Source: Hormoscilla sp. GM7CHS1pb (lineage in GTDB: Bacteria > Cyanobacteriota > Cyanobacteriia > Cyanobacteriales > Desertifilaceae). From it: a stretch of 64,000 bases of DNA. The DNA lies in NCBI GenBank assembly GCA_014323675.1, contig JACONN010000002.1, positions 62,001 to 126,000 of the forward strand, given 5' to 3'. This document shows, one piece after another, positions 30,709 to 39,726 of this stretch (its first letter is position 1; each line of letters begins with the position of its first letter). The notes below the pieces were generated by a model. The model saw only the letters and a program-made list of their open reading frames with translations. It had not been told where the DNA came from and did not search any database. Position numbers and translations under genes: made by a program.

Positions 30709-31882
30709 ATGAATATGGTAGGCATGAGTTATGATAAAGGATATTTCAGTCGGTGGTGGGAAAAGATTGAACGACTCTCATTAGAACCTAGTAGAAAGAT
30801 GAATAAATCATATCAAGTCTGGGCAATGACGATCGGCGCGGCCCTAACGCTGGTGCAACCCCAAGCTGTTTGGGCTCTCGAATCGAGGGAAGTGAACGAA
30901 ATTGCGAAAGAAATCACCGAGAGGATCTCGGGAGGTAGTAATGGTACTGGGGTGATTATTGCAAGAAAACGCAAAGACGACAGTTACCATATGTATGTGC
31001 TCACCGCCCACCATGTGGTGCGTCGGCAAAATGATTACAAGATCAAGACTCCCGATGAAAAGGAATATGGCGTTGACTATAGCAAAATCAGAAGACTACC
31101 TGCGGTAGACTTGGCCCTGTTGGAGTTCACCAGTAGAACGAAATACAAGGTGGCGAAGATAGGCGATTCGGAGCGATTGACCGAGGCTTCTGCTGTTTAT
31201 ACTGCTGGATGGCCAGCCCCGGGAGAAGCGATAACTGAAAGGATATATCAATTTACTGAGGGTAAAATTTCCGCTCTGCGAAGCAGTTCACAGGAAGGCT
31301 ACACTTTGGTGTACACGAATAACACCCGTAAAGGGATGAGTGGTGGCCCGGTGCTGAACGATCGAGGTCAAGTGGTTGGCATTCACGGTAAAGCGGAGGG
31401 GGAACGTCTGTCTGGGGGTCCAGTGCTCAAGGCAGGTTTTAACCATTCCCATTCAGACTTTCATTGACTCAATCTACGGAAATGGATTGAGAATAGGTAA
31501 ACGAAACAATAACTATAATCCACCTCACATATATGCAAGTCCTCGGAGGAATTCTGCGATCGGACAAGGAGGTTATGAAGGTGAGAGCCAGACGGAGGGA
31601 CAAGCGCCCGATCGGACTTCAAGGACTCCGAGTATGAATACTCCGACTAACGATAACCGCTTTCCGTCTCACATAGTACTCAACAATCCGAGTCAGCCAT
31701 TTGTCCCCAATGACATCGATAGAATTGATTATTATTTGGAGCATAATGATTTGAAACCAGCGGATTGTACCCTGAGGAGTCCATTAGTGGAGGTGACAAT
31801 AGGACCCTATAAAGTATGTGCAGATCCTAATCCCAGGAATAAGTATCCAGCAGGAGAATACGAATTTCCTTTCTGGCGATAA
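30709..31882 (+). CDS. Trypsin-like serine protease, secreted (one-base frameshift)
   Basis: A signal peptide (MNKSYQVWAMTIGAALTLVQ to about AVWA) precedes an S1-type protease core. The triad is visible: His in YVLTAHHVVRR, Asp in VDLALLEF, Ser in RKGMSGGPVLNDRGQVVGIH. A second LSGGPVLKAGFN follows. The first frame ends at 31467. Removing one C at 31443-31444 gives AGFNIPIQTFIDSIYGNGLR and joins a C-terminal region of about 140 residues of low complexity ending DPNPRNKYPAGEYEFPFWR. The start may be 30709 or the ATG at 30799 next to the signal peptide. Likely a periplasmic or extracellular protease. Confidence 0.78.
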
Positions 31883-32146
31883 TTAATTAGCCGCCTCGAA
31901 AGTTGTATTGCTAGCCGAAATAAGCGGTAAAGTTGCCAAATATTTGATTTGAAGGATAATTTCCCAGATTTGTAAACAAATAATTGAGGCTAGCAATATG
32001 ATGAGGATGGTTGATAGCGTTTATCAATAAAGTGAGGTACAAAGCCTTGCTATTACTGGATTTAATCGCTGGTGGCTGCACCTCATAATTTCGATAAATG
32101 CTATAATTATGGTACAGAGCGATAACAGTAACAGGTAGGTTAAGTT

Positions 32147-33265
32147 ATGGGTAAAATGAAGCATGGTATTTCTTTGGTGAGAAAGTTGGAAGTTTTGGCC
32201 CCGATCGCCGCAGTGTGCCTGGGAATGACTGCCCCGGTGATTCAGCAGGTCCAAGCGCAGCCGAGGAATTCTTCTGTTAATCTGGAACAATTGGTAAGGG
32301 ATTGGAGATACAGCCTAGCTACCTGTGGTCCGAATGTGGCTATAATTGCATTAGGGTCCAAGGCAGTATGCGTCAGTTCGACATCTGAACTGCCAGCGGG
32401 ATTTTATACTTACGATCGAAATAGCAATCAACTAAATCCCGCATCCTCTCAAGCGACGGTGCCACAACGGACTGCGCCAGTGAAGATCCCGAAACCGATA
32501 TTTACATTCACAGTTTCTCAGGAATATAGTTTGTGTGTAGAGGATATACTTCAGCTTTATCTAAATCGGGAGCAATTCCTACAGAGCAGAAGGAGGAGTA
32601 ATTGTCTGCCAGAAATAATTGATATCTATACTAACGCGGGAATGTTCGAGGAGTCTGATGCTCTGAAGTTGATCGAATCTGCTGACTTATATGCAACTAC
32701 ATTACTAACCCGTAAACTATTTCTTCCGGTGGGACAGCGAAGGCGAATTGCTCAGTGGTTAGGGTATATTTATGAGATAGATGCAGGCAAGCCGGAGATG
32801 GTGAGACTGGCAGAAGGGGGCCCTCCCAATATACCGCCACCACTACCAGCGGAACCACCTCCAGCCCAAAATCAACCAGCCCAAAATCAACTAGCCCAAA
32901 ATCAATCTCAAAAAATAGCACCAATTGTGGTAGAGCGCAGCTGCCAACCTAAGAATCCATTATCTAACGGAGAGAGTTGTACGATCGAATTTTCCTACGC
33001 CGACCCCGATGGGGATGCTAGCAGTTGGCGGGTGATGCAGGAAACAAATTCTGGGAATGTGCTGCTCAGGAGTGGTCAAATATATCCACCGAACGGTGAG
33101 GGCACAATTGAATCTGGCGCTCGTTTCAGTTGTGGTGGTACAAATTCCAGTATCAGTAGTGGTAAATATCATATCATTGTTATCGATCAAAATGGTATGG
33201 AAAGTGAGATCGGTCAGGGACAAGGACTGGTTTCATGTTCGGGCGGAAATATGTCGGGAGGGTAG
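32147..33265 (+). CDS. Secreted hypothetical protein with Pro/Gln linker
   Basis: The 372-residue protein has a signal peptide (LEVLAPIAAVCLGMTAPVIQ, cleavage near VQAQ). A helical N-terminal domain contains VSQEYSLCVEDILQLYLNRE. A linker follows (PPLPAEPPP and AQNQ repeated four times). The C-terminal strand-rich domain has four cysteines (RSCQPKNPLSNGESCTIEFS, YADPDGDASSW, SCGGTN, SCSGG). I do not recognise the family. It lies 260 bases after the protease on the same strand and may share its export route. Confidence 0.7.
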   Translation: MGKMKHGISLVRKLEVLAPIAAVCLGMTAPVIQQVQAQPRNSSVNLEQLVRDWRYSLATCGPNVAIIALGSKAVCVSSTSELPAGFYTYDRNSNQLNPASSQATVPQRTAPVKIPKPIFTFTVSQEYSLCVEDILQLYLNREQFLQSRRRSNCLPEIIDIYTNAGMFEESDALKLIESADLYATTLLTRKLFLPVGQRRRIAQWLGYIYEIDAGKPEMVRLAEGGPPNIPPPLPAEPPPAQNQPAQNQLAQNQSQKIAPIVVERSCQPKNPLSNGESCTIEFSYADPDGDASSWRVMQETNSGNVLLRSGQIYPPNGEGTIESGARFSCGGTNSSISSGKYHIIVIDQNGMESEIGQGQGLVSCSGGNMSGG

Positions 33266-33677
33266 TGGTTCTGGGAAAGTCAAATCCAGATACAGAAGTA
33301 TAGGAGTTGCTCTCAAGATTGTATTAAGAAACCAAGTTTTCGCCGAAAACCTGGTTTCTGGTAAAGGAGTGAATCTACCCGCGCTTCGATGCAACTCAGC
33401 TACCGTCGAAAAAGTGAGATACATCCGAGGTATAGTTGTTTGAATTGGAGAAAAACCTATGACTGCTTATACCTTAAACTCACGGTAGTGATAAGCATGT
33501 AGTGATGCCATGCCTGCCCTAGTCTGTCCCCATAGGCGTGGTGGTGTGGCATTTTCAACTCGATCACTGGGAGAGGAAGGGAATGCATGAAATATCGTTA
33601 TTTTACTTGCAGTTGGAGGCCACTATTGCCATCGCCCTCTAAGCTATGAAGTGCTAACATCACTACTTGTGACCCAC
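33266..33677. other. Spacer with a hairpin repeat
   Basis: An AAACCAAGTTTTCGCCGAAAACCTGGTTT hairpin near 33330-33357 belongs to the AACCAGGTTT family of spacer repeats and may terminate the upstream gene. Beyond it no gene is visible before the Uma2 remnant. Confidence 0.5.
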
Positions 33678-33919
33678 CACCCAGATTTTTTGGTAGAATT
33701 GCGCTCTGCTAGTGATGAGTTGGAGAATATTCAACAAAAAATGCAGGAATATTTAGAAAATGGATTACAGTTGGTTGGTTAATCGACCCAGAAATGCACC
33801 AGGTGGAAATTTATCGACCGGATAAAGAAGTGAAGATACTGTACAGTCCAGCGGTGCTGTCGGGAGAGTAAATTTTGCCGGGGTTTGTTTTGGAGTTGAA
33901 AGAGATTTTGACTGAGTAA
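33678..33919 (+). pseudogene. Uma2-family (DUF820) nuclease remnant
   Basis: Two frames give HPDFLVELRSASDELENIQQ, KMQEYLENGLQLVG and then GWLIDPEMHQVEIYRPDKEV with a final LPGFVLELKEILTE. This is the C-terminal half of a Uma2 PD-(D/E)xK-fold protein. The first half is absent. A G appears to be missing near 33774, and a TAA interrupts the frame later (GE*ILPG). It is a true remnant, since the N terminus is missing too. Confidence 0.7.
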
Positions 33920-33955
33920 AAAGTTAGTGATGGTTTTTATGATGTTGGTTATGAG

Positions 33956-33986
33956 GGGCGCATCGAAGCAAATATGAGATGCGCCC
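33956..33986. repeat. Small palindrome with GGGCGCAT ends
   Basis: GGGCGCATC and GATGCGCCC are inverted around 13 bases. The ends resemble those of the GGGTGCATC elements at 48136 and 57753, so this may be an internally deleted member. Confidence 0.5.
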
Positions 33987-34118
33987 AATCGTTTCGGCAA
34001 TAATCAGTCTGGTAAATCATAAAGTAAAGCTATAGTTCCTTTGACTTCTATGACACCGCACTGTAAGATGAGGGTTGATATCCATTTCATTTGACCGGAG
34101 GAAGTCCAAAAAGTAAAG

Positions 34119-34901
34119 ATGATGCCAAGTTATACTCTCAGCAATCTCGGCACAGCGGTTGGGAAAGCTTTACAACGAACAGCACTGCTGCTATTCTGCC
34201 TAGCTATGACGCTATGGTCACTACCGGCGCAAGCCGCTAGCGGCATTAGTCCGCAATTGGAAGAACAAATTTTGCAGGTTATCCGCGCACACCCAGAAGT
34301 GATTATCGAGTCTGTAGATGCTTACCAGCAAGAACAACAACGGCAACGGCAACTGGCACAGCAGGCATTTTTGCAGGAGATAAAAGCCAATCTCCAAGCG
34401 ATAATTGGTGAATCTCCAACTACTGGAGCAACTGATACTAAAGTTGTGTTCTTAGAGTTCTCAGACTTTCAATGTCCATTTTGCGGTCGGGCTTATCAAA
34501 CTGTCAAAGAGTTTATGGCCAAGCATGGGGATGAAGTTACTTTGGTTTACAAGCATTTTCCTTTGATTTCGATTCATCCACAAGCCCTTCCGGCTGCTAA
34601 AGCTGCTTGGGCGGCTACTCAGCAAGGTAAATTTTGGGAGTACCAAGACGCCCTGTTTACTCAGCAAGATAAATTGGGTGAGGAATTTTATCTGGAAATT
34701 GCCCAAAGTTTGCATCTGGATTTAGAGCAGTTTAATCGCGATCGGAATTCTGCGAATGCGGATAGTGCCATTCAGCAGGATATGCAGCTAGGCGAAAAAC
34801 TTGGTGTTTCCGGCACGCCTTCCTTCGTGATGAATGATAAAGCTTTCTCTGGCGCAATTCCTCTAGAAGAGATGGAGAAGATATTCCAGCAGGTGCGTTA
34901 A
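34119..34901 (+). CDS. DsbA-like thiol oxidoreductase
   Basis: The 260-residue protein has a signal peptide (LQRTALLLFCLAMTLWSLPA, cleavage near AQA). A short helical, Gln-rich stalk follows. Then comes a thioredoxin-fold domain of DsbA type with the active site FSDFQCPFCGRAYQTVKEF and the cis-proline loop GVSGTPSFVMND. It should catalyse disulfide formation or exchange in the periplasm. The DsbA-type CPFC site and helical insertion (ALPAAKAAWAATQQGKFWEY) exclude a plain thioredoxin. Confidence 0.9.
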   Translation: MMPSYTLSNLGTAVGKALQRTALLLFCLAMTLWSLPAQAASGISPQLEEQILQVIRAHPEVIIESVDAYQQEQQRQRQLAQQAFLQEIKANLQAIIGESPTTGATDTKVVFLEFSDFQCPFCGRAYQTVKEFMAKHGDEVTLVYKHFPLISIHPQALPAAKAAWAATQQGKFWEYQDALFTQQDKLGEEFYLEIAQSLHLDLEQFNRDRNSANADSAIQQDMQLGEKLGVSGTPSFVMNDKAFSGAIPLEEMEKIFQQVR

Positions 34902-35012
34902 AGGGAAATTTAAAGGTTCTGTTTTAGGGGCGATCGCACTTCGAGCGGCATCAGAGTGCGATCGCCCCTACATTTGTGATAAGATGACAAAGGAAGTGAG
35001 AGGAATATGATA

Positions 35013-35335
35013 TGAGTACAGACAGGCCGGATTGAAGGTATTCTAGAACAAATCGTCCTAGACAGAGAAGCTGACCGGCGGAAAATGGCCGAATTACGCG
35101 CTGCTGACCGGCGCGATCGATCTGCTACCGGCGGGAAATGGCCGAATTACGGGCCACTTTGGTGCAGATAGTTGAGATCCATCAGCGCAATTTTGAGGAA
35201 ATTGTTGATGAGATCGGAAAGATAACAGTTGAAATCAGAGAAATGCAATCTGAGATTGGAGGCATGCTTGTTGAGAACCGCCGCATTTTAGAACACCTGT
35301 TTGGTCCTGAAGATAACGACTCCACAGAGCAATAA
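35013..35335 (+). pseudogene. Coiled-coil hypothetical protein, frameshifted
   Basis: The first frame reads RIEGILEQIVLDREADRRKM with AELRAADRR. After a missing base near 35127 the second reads MAELRATLVQIVEIHQRNFE and ends FGPEDNDSTEQ. DNA around 35080-35150 is internally repetitive (CTGACCGGCGGAAAATGGCC-like units). The protein is one long amphipathic helix. A start ATG near 35013 is also out of frame by one base. Function is unknown; it may still be a live gene if the indels are sequence errors. Confidence 0.5.
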
Positions 35336-35864
35336 CCAAGTATTAATGTTGTTTGTTGTTTATTCTTTGTTGACCACCTAAATCTAATACAACCGACTAC
35401 TGACCCGGGACTGTCTCTACCAGTCCGTTATTTTTTGCTGTCTGGGGACAAATTGGATATTATAGCATTCCTTACTCGCATGGCTGGCGCCACGCTGCGC
35501 GATCGGTAAGGGAAAAATCTAAATAAAATCTAAATATAGGTTCGTAGTAAACACTTCAGTGTTTCCCCGTGCCCCTGAACGGGGCACGGCCCGATCGCCT
35601 TTGCTGTTTGTGGGCAAATCTGTTTAAATGCTGAACAAATCAGTTGCGAACTCCAGAAATAAGCAATAATTTGGTCCGATCGAATACAGAAGAGCGAGTG
35701 GGAAGAGCTAAATGTAGAAAAAAGTTAAAGAAGGGCAGGGATGTAGGGAAATTAACATAGGATGCAGAATGGAGATGCCCAAATCCGATGCAATCAAGTA
35801 AAACTTCTGATCGCGCAGCGTGGCGCCAGCCATGAGTTTTCGAGAAAAGGGAAAAGGAGTGTAA
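35336..35864. other. Spacer with an inverted pair of GCGCAGCGTGGCGCC repeats
   Basis: Copies of the repeat lie at 35479-35506 and, inverted, at 35809-35833. Between them is a GTGCCCCTGAACGGGGCAC hairpin near 35570. No gene is seen. The pntA promoter should lie in the right half. Confidence 0.6.
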
Positions 35865-37000
35865 ATGAAAATAGCAGTTGCCAAAGAAGTAGAATTCGGC
35901 GAACGCCGGGTGGCTTTAATTCCCGATATTGTATCCCGCTTGACAAAGCAGGGCTTAGAAATATGGGTAGAGTCGGGGGCGGGGGAACAGTCATTCTTCC
36001 CGAACAGCGCCTATGAAGCTGCGGGTGCCAAGATCGTCGAAGATCCAGGATATCTCTGGGGGGAAGCAGATGTGCTGCTGAAGGTGGGGACCCCGAAAGA
36101 GTCCGAAATTAACCAGCTACGGGCAGAAGGTGTATTGATTAGCTTCCTCAACCCCCTGGGTGAGCCAGAATCGATCGCAAAGCTGGCGCAACGTCGGGTG
36201 ACGGCTTTCAGTATGGAAATGATACCTCGTACCAGTCGGGCCCAGAGTATGGATGCTTTGTCCTCTCAGGCGGGTGTGGCTGGGTATAAAGCAGTACTGC
36301 TGGCCGCAGCGGCTTTGCCTAAGTTCTTCCCCATGTTGACAACGGCAGCTGGTACTATCCGCCCCGCGAAAGTCTTTGTCATGGGTGCTGGTGTGGCAGG
36401 ACTTCAGGCGATCGCCACTGCGCGACGTTTGGGTGCGGTGGTGGAAGCTTTTGACATCCGCCCAGCGGTAAAAGAAGAAGTGCAAAGCCTCGGTGCCAAG
36501 TTCGTAGAGGTGAAATTGGAGGAAGATACAGTAGCCGCAGGTGGCTACGCTAAGGAAATTTCCGAGGAGTCCAAGAAACGCACTCAAGAATTAGTGACTG
36601 ATACTGTGGCCGCCGCCGATGTGGTGATTACCACTGCCCAGGTTCCTGGCAAGAAAGCGCCGCTGCTGGTTACCAAAGAAATGGTCGCGAAGATGAAACC
36701 TGGTTCAGTAATTGTTGACTTGGCAGCCGAACAAGGTGGTAACTGCGCCCTGACAGAAGCTGGCAAGGATGTGGTGCGTAATGGCGTTACGATCGTCGGT
36801 CCGATTAATTTGCCTTCCTCCATGCCAGTCCATGCTTCTCAAATGTATGCCAAGAACATTTCCACTCTGTTGCAAATCATGATTAAAGAGGAGGAATTAA
36901 ATCTTGATTTTGCCGATGATATCATTAGCGGTACTTGCGTCACCCATGGGGGCGAAATTCGCAACCAACGGCTCTGGAACAGGTAGCAGTTAATGCCTAG
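35865..37000 (+). CDS. pntA: NAD(P) transhydrogenase alpha subunit, part 1
   Basis: This is the NAD(H)-binding domain of the proton-pumping transhydrogenase that exchanges hydride between NADH and NADP+ at the membrane. The start MKIAVAKEVEFGERRVALIP, the dinucleotide fold VFVMGAGVAGLQAIATARRL and the loop MIPRTSRAQSMDALSSQAGV are typical. The uncorrected frame stops at 36986 as RNQRLWNR. Adding one G at 36970-36971 gives RNQRALEQVAVNA ending at 37000, closer to the family. As in other cyanobacteria, alpha is split into two genes, the second 57 bases downstream. Confidence 0.93.
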
Positions 37001-37056
37001 TCAAAAGGCGGGCAGTACAGAAAACCCCTGGGATAAATAAAGGAGATTTGAGTTCG

Positions 37057-37350
37057 ATGACGGAAGCATTAATTTCTGCTTTGTTCGTTTTTGTCCTGGC
37101 TTCCTTTGCTGGGTTCGAGGTGATTAACAAGGTGCCGCCAACCCTGCATACGCCCTTGATGTCTGGGGCGAATGCGATCTCGGGCATTGCAATTTTAGGT
37201 GCCCTGATTATTGCGGGGGATAAGGATTGGAATGTGACGGTGATTTTGGGCTTAATTGCTGTGGTTTTTGCCACAATAAATGTGGTGGGCGGTTTCCTGG
37301 TAACGGACAGGATGTTGCAAATGTTTAAGAAGAAGGAGATTAAGGCATGA
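37057..37350 (+). CDS. NAD(P) transhydrogenase alpha subunit, part 2
   Basis: The 97-residue membrane piece of the alpha subunit (MTEALISALFVFVLASFAGF) contains three hydrophobic segments and ends MFKKKEIKA. AGGAG at 37041-37045 is a good ribosome-binding site for the ATG at 37057. The stop codon overlaps the start of pntB (ATGA at 37347-37350), so translation is coupled. Confidence 0.93.
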   Translation: MTEALISALFVFVLASFAGFEVINKVPPTLHTPLMSGANAISGIAILGALIIAGDKDWNVTVILGLIAVVFATINVVGGFLVTDRMLQMFKKKEIKA

Positions 37351-38759
37351 GCAGTATCAGCGAATATATCCCGACAAGCATACAACTAACCTATTTGCTG
37401 GCAGCATCGTTATTCTTTGTCGGTCTGAAAAAGCTGGGTTCTCCAGCCACGGCTCGCAATGGTAACCTGTGGGCTGCTGTCGGCATGCTGCTGGCGATCG
37501 CGGTGACGCTGCTGGACCAGGAAGTGCTGAACTATCAGATGATTCTGATCGGCATTGCGATCGGTTCGGTAATAGGGGCGATCGGGGCTTACAAAGTAGA
37601 AATGACTGCCATGCCAGAAATGGTAGGTTTATTCAATGGCTTAGGGGGGGCTGCTTCCGCCCTGGTGGCTGTGGGAGAATTTTGGCGCTATTTCGCTGGC
37701 TTGGATAACCCACCCTTAGACACTACAATTACGGTATTGCTAGGGGTGTTAATTGGTGGCGTGACCTTCACGGGCTCTCTGATCGCCTTTGCGAAGCTGA
37801 AAGGGATTATGAGTGGTTCCCCCATCCTCTTCCCTTTGCAGCAACCCTTTAACGCCCTCCTCCTCGGCAGCTTTCTGGCAGGTTGTGTTTATATCTGCCT
37901 GAACCCCTTGAACACGCCAGTTTTCCTGGCATTGGCGGGTATTTCCCTGGTACTGGGAGTAATGTTTGTCATTCCTATTGGCGGCGGCGACATGCCCGTG
38001 GTAATTTCCCTGCTGAACTCTTTCTCTGGGTTAGCTGCTTCTGCTGCGGGCTTCGTGGTGATGAACAATATGCTGATTATCGCTGGTGCCTTGGTGGGTG
38101 CTTCCGGTATCATCCTGACCGTGATTATGTGTAAGGCGATGAACCGCTCCCTCACCAATGTCTTGTTCGCTGGCTTTGGTACGGGTGGCGGCACAGCTGC
38201 GACTGCTGCTGGTGGCAAGGTCGATAAAACTGTCCATAGCATCGACCCCGAAGAGAGTGCGATGATGTTGGGTTATGCTCGCTCTGTGGCGATCGTTCCC
38301 GGTTATGGCATGGCTGTAGCCCAGGCACAGCATGCGGTGCGGGAGTTGGCTGACCAGTTGGAACGCCTCGGGGTTGAGGTGAAGTATGCCATTCACCCAG
38401 TGGCCGGACGGATGCCCGGACATATGAACGTGTTGCTGGCCGAGGCGAACGTGCCTTACGAGCAGCTGTACGATATGGAGGACATTAATCCAGATTTCGA
38501 TCGCACGGATGTAGCCTTGGTAATTGGGGCGAACGATGTGGTCAACCCAGCAGCGCGGGATAATGCTGGTAGCCCAATTTATGGGATGCCCATTCTGGAG
38601 GTAGACAAGGCTGGACACACGATCGTGATCAAGCGTAGTCTGAATACAGGCTTTGCTGGGATTGATAACGATCTGTTTTACAAGGACAAGACGATGATGC
38701 TGTTTGGCAGCGCTAAGGATATGGTGACTAAGATCGTTGGCGAAGTGAAACAGCTTTAA
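37347..38759 (+). CDS. pntB: NAD(P) transhydrogenase beta subunit
   Basis: The 470-residue beta subunit has about eight or nine N-terminal membrane helices (for example TITVLLGVLIGGVTFTGSLI) and a C-terminal NADP(H)-binding domain. The latter includes VPGYGMAVAQAQHAVRELAD, HPVAGRMPGHMNVLLAEANV and DVALVIGANDVVNPAARDN. It is complete and follows pntA1 and pntA2 as an operon. It should link the NADH and NADPH pools to the proton gradient. Confidence 0.95.
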   Translation: MSSISEYIPTSIQLTYLLAASLFFVGLKKLGSPATARNGNLWAAVGMLLAIAVTLLDQEVLNYQMILIGIAIGSVIGAIGAYKVEMTAMPEMVGLFNGLGGAASALVAVGEFWRYFAGLDNPPLDTTITVLLGVLIGGVTFTGSLIAFAKLKGIMSGSPILFPLQQPFNALLLGSFLAGCVYICLNPLNTPVFLALAGISLVLGVMFVIPIGGGDMPVVISLLNSFSGLAASAAGFVVMNNMLIIAGALVGASGIILTVIMCKAMNRSLTNVLFAGFGTGGGTAATAAGGKVDKTVHSIDPEESAMMLGYARSVAIVPGYGMAVAQAQHAVRELADQLERLGVEVKYAIHPVAGRMPGHMNVLLAEANVPYEQLYDMEDINPDFDRTDVALVIGANDVVNPAARDNAGSPIYGMPILEVDKAGHTIVIKRSLNTGFAGIDNDLFYKDKTMMLFGSAKDMVTKIVGEVKQL

Positions 38760-38773
38760 GCAGCTACACCCTA

Positions 38774-38827
38774 CGGTTTCTCCTGCTATGCTCTTGTCCC
38801 TCGGGACGCGGCATGCAGGAGAAACCG
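38774..38827 (+). terminator. Long hairpin after pntB
   Basis: CGGTTTCTCCTGC (38774-38786) and GCAGGAGAAACCG (38815-38827) are perfect 13-bp arms with a structured loop (GTCCCTCGGGAC). It begins 14 bases after the pntB stop. There is no T tract, so it may act as an mRNA end or a dispersed palindrome. Confidence 0.55.
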
Positions 38828-39044
38828 CCTCACCCTTTAGGTTGCTGTTGGCGAATCAACTGGGGCAGAGCCCCAGCGAGCCCCAAGCATTAAAAATCAA
38901 TGATTTCTCGCCTCTCCCTGCTCAAAGCTCCCTGCTCAGAACTCTCGCAGATCGCTCCTGAATGGTAATTCGCCAACAGAATCCTTTAGGGTGGGGATGG
39001 GGGTGGAGTGCGATGGCGCTGCGCGCACAGGGCTACACGCGCTC

Positions 39045-39160
39045 GGGGCATAATTATTGCTGGGGTAGCGCCACCGAGGTGGGCGAAAGAGTATGTTTTG
39101 GCGATCGCCCATCTTGCGGAAGTATTAAAGTTCCCGGTATTAGCAGAAGGACTCTCACCT
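39045..39160 (+). pseudogene. Duplicated menD fragment
   Basis: These 116 bases match 40416-40531 in menD with only about two differences and in the same orientation. They encode GIIIAGVAPPRWAKEYVLAI and then HLAEVLKFPVLAEGLSP. The matching segment in menD begins directly after its repeat insertion, and both copies are preceded by a TTTAGGGTGGGG stretch. Duplication and insertion therefore seem connected. Confidence 0.85.
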
Positions 39161-39181
39161 TATTTATCTTTGTTATTTTTG

Positions 39182-39330
39182 TCCTGCCACCGCTTCCAGA
39201 TAGTTGGCGCAGTAGCCCGCCCCCAGCAGCACTAGCCCCGGAATGGGGGAAAATTCATAGGGCGCACCCGCACCGTTACTAACACTTGCTCCAAAGGCAG
39301 CTTCTCCAGCGGCCACGTCTACCGCTGGTA
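39182..39330 (-). pseudogene. C-terminal remnant of a possible sorted exported protein
   Basis: The fragment reads FGASVSNGAGAPYEFSPIPG and LVLLGAGYCANYLEAVAGQK. A Pro-rich motif, a hydrophobic helix and a polar tail resemble the PEP-CTERM-like C termini of cyanobacterial exported proteins. There is no upstream part. The resemblance is weak. Confidence 0.3.
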
Positions 39331-39726
39331 TTATACAGCATGGGTCAGGGAAAAGGCAATAGAAATGGTGAGCGGTACAGCTTAAACTATTGATGGGCCC
39401 CCTACTAACTGGGTTAAGCAATTCAAAATTATTTCTTCAAAATTCAAAATGGGTAAACAATTTGAGAACAAGAGTCTCAGGTTTGATCTGTATGCAATTT
39501 AACTGCGCGACAAAAAGCTGGTGGAAAAACTACTTTGAATCTGAATTTTGGCAGATATTTATTGATTATAATACTAAGGATATGTAGCTGGACAAGAGAT
39601 AAAATGTACTGGGATTATACAGCATGGGTCAGGGAAAAGGTAAGGGAGAACAAGGGACAGGTTAAGAAGTCAGCAATTTAAGGAATTACCAACGGGTTTT
39701 AACCGCTGAGGAACAACAAGTAAAAA

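Larger units (their letters stand above)
38828..39726. other. Spacer between pntB and menD with duplicated fragments
   Basis: The stretch contains a CTGGGGCAGAGCCCCAG palindrome near 38861, the menD fragment and the exported-protein remnant listed separately. It also has a direct repeat, ATTATACAGCATGGGTCAGG, near 39331 and 39615. No intact gene is present. Bases between the two direct repeats could be an inserted or deleted block. Confidence 0.55.
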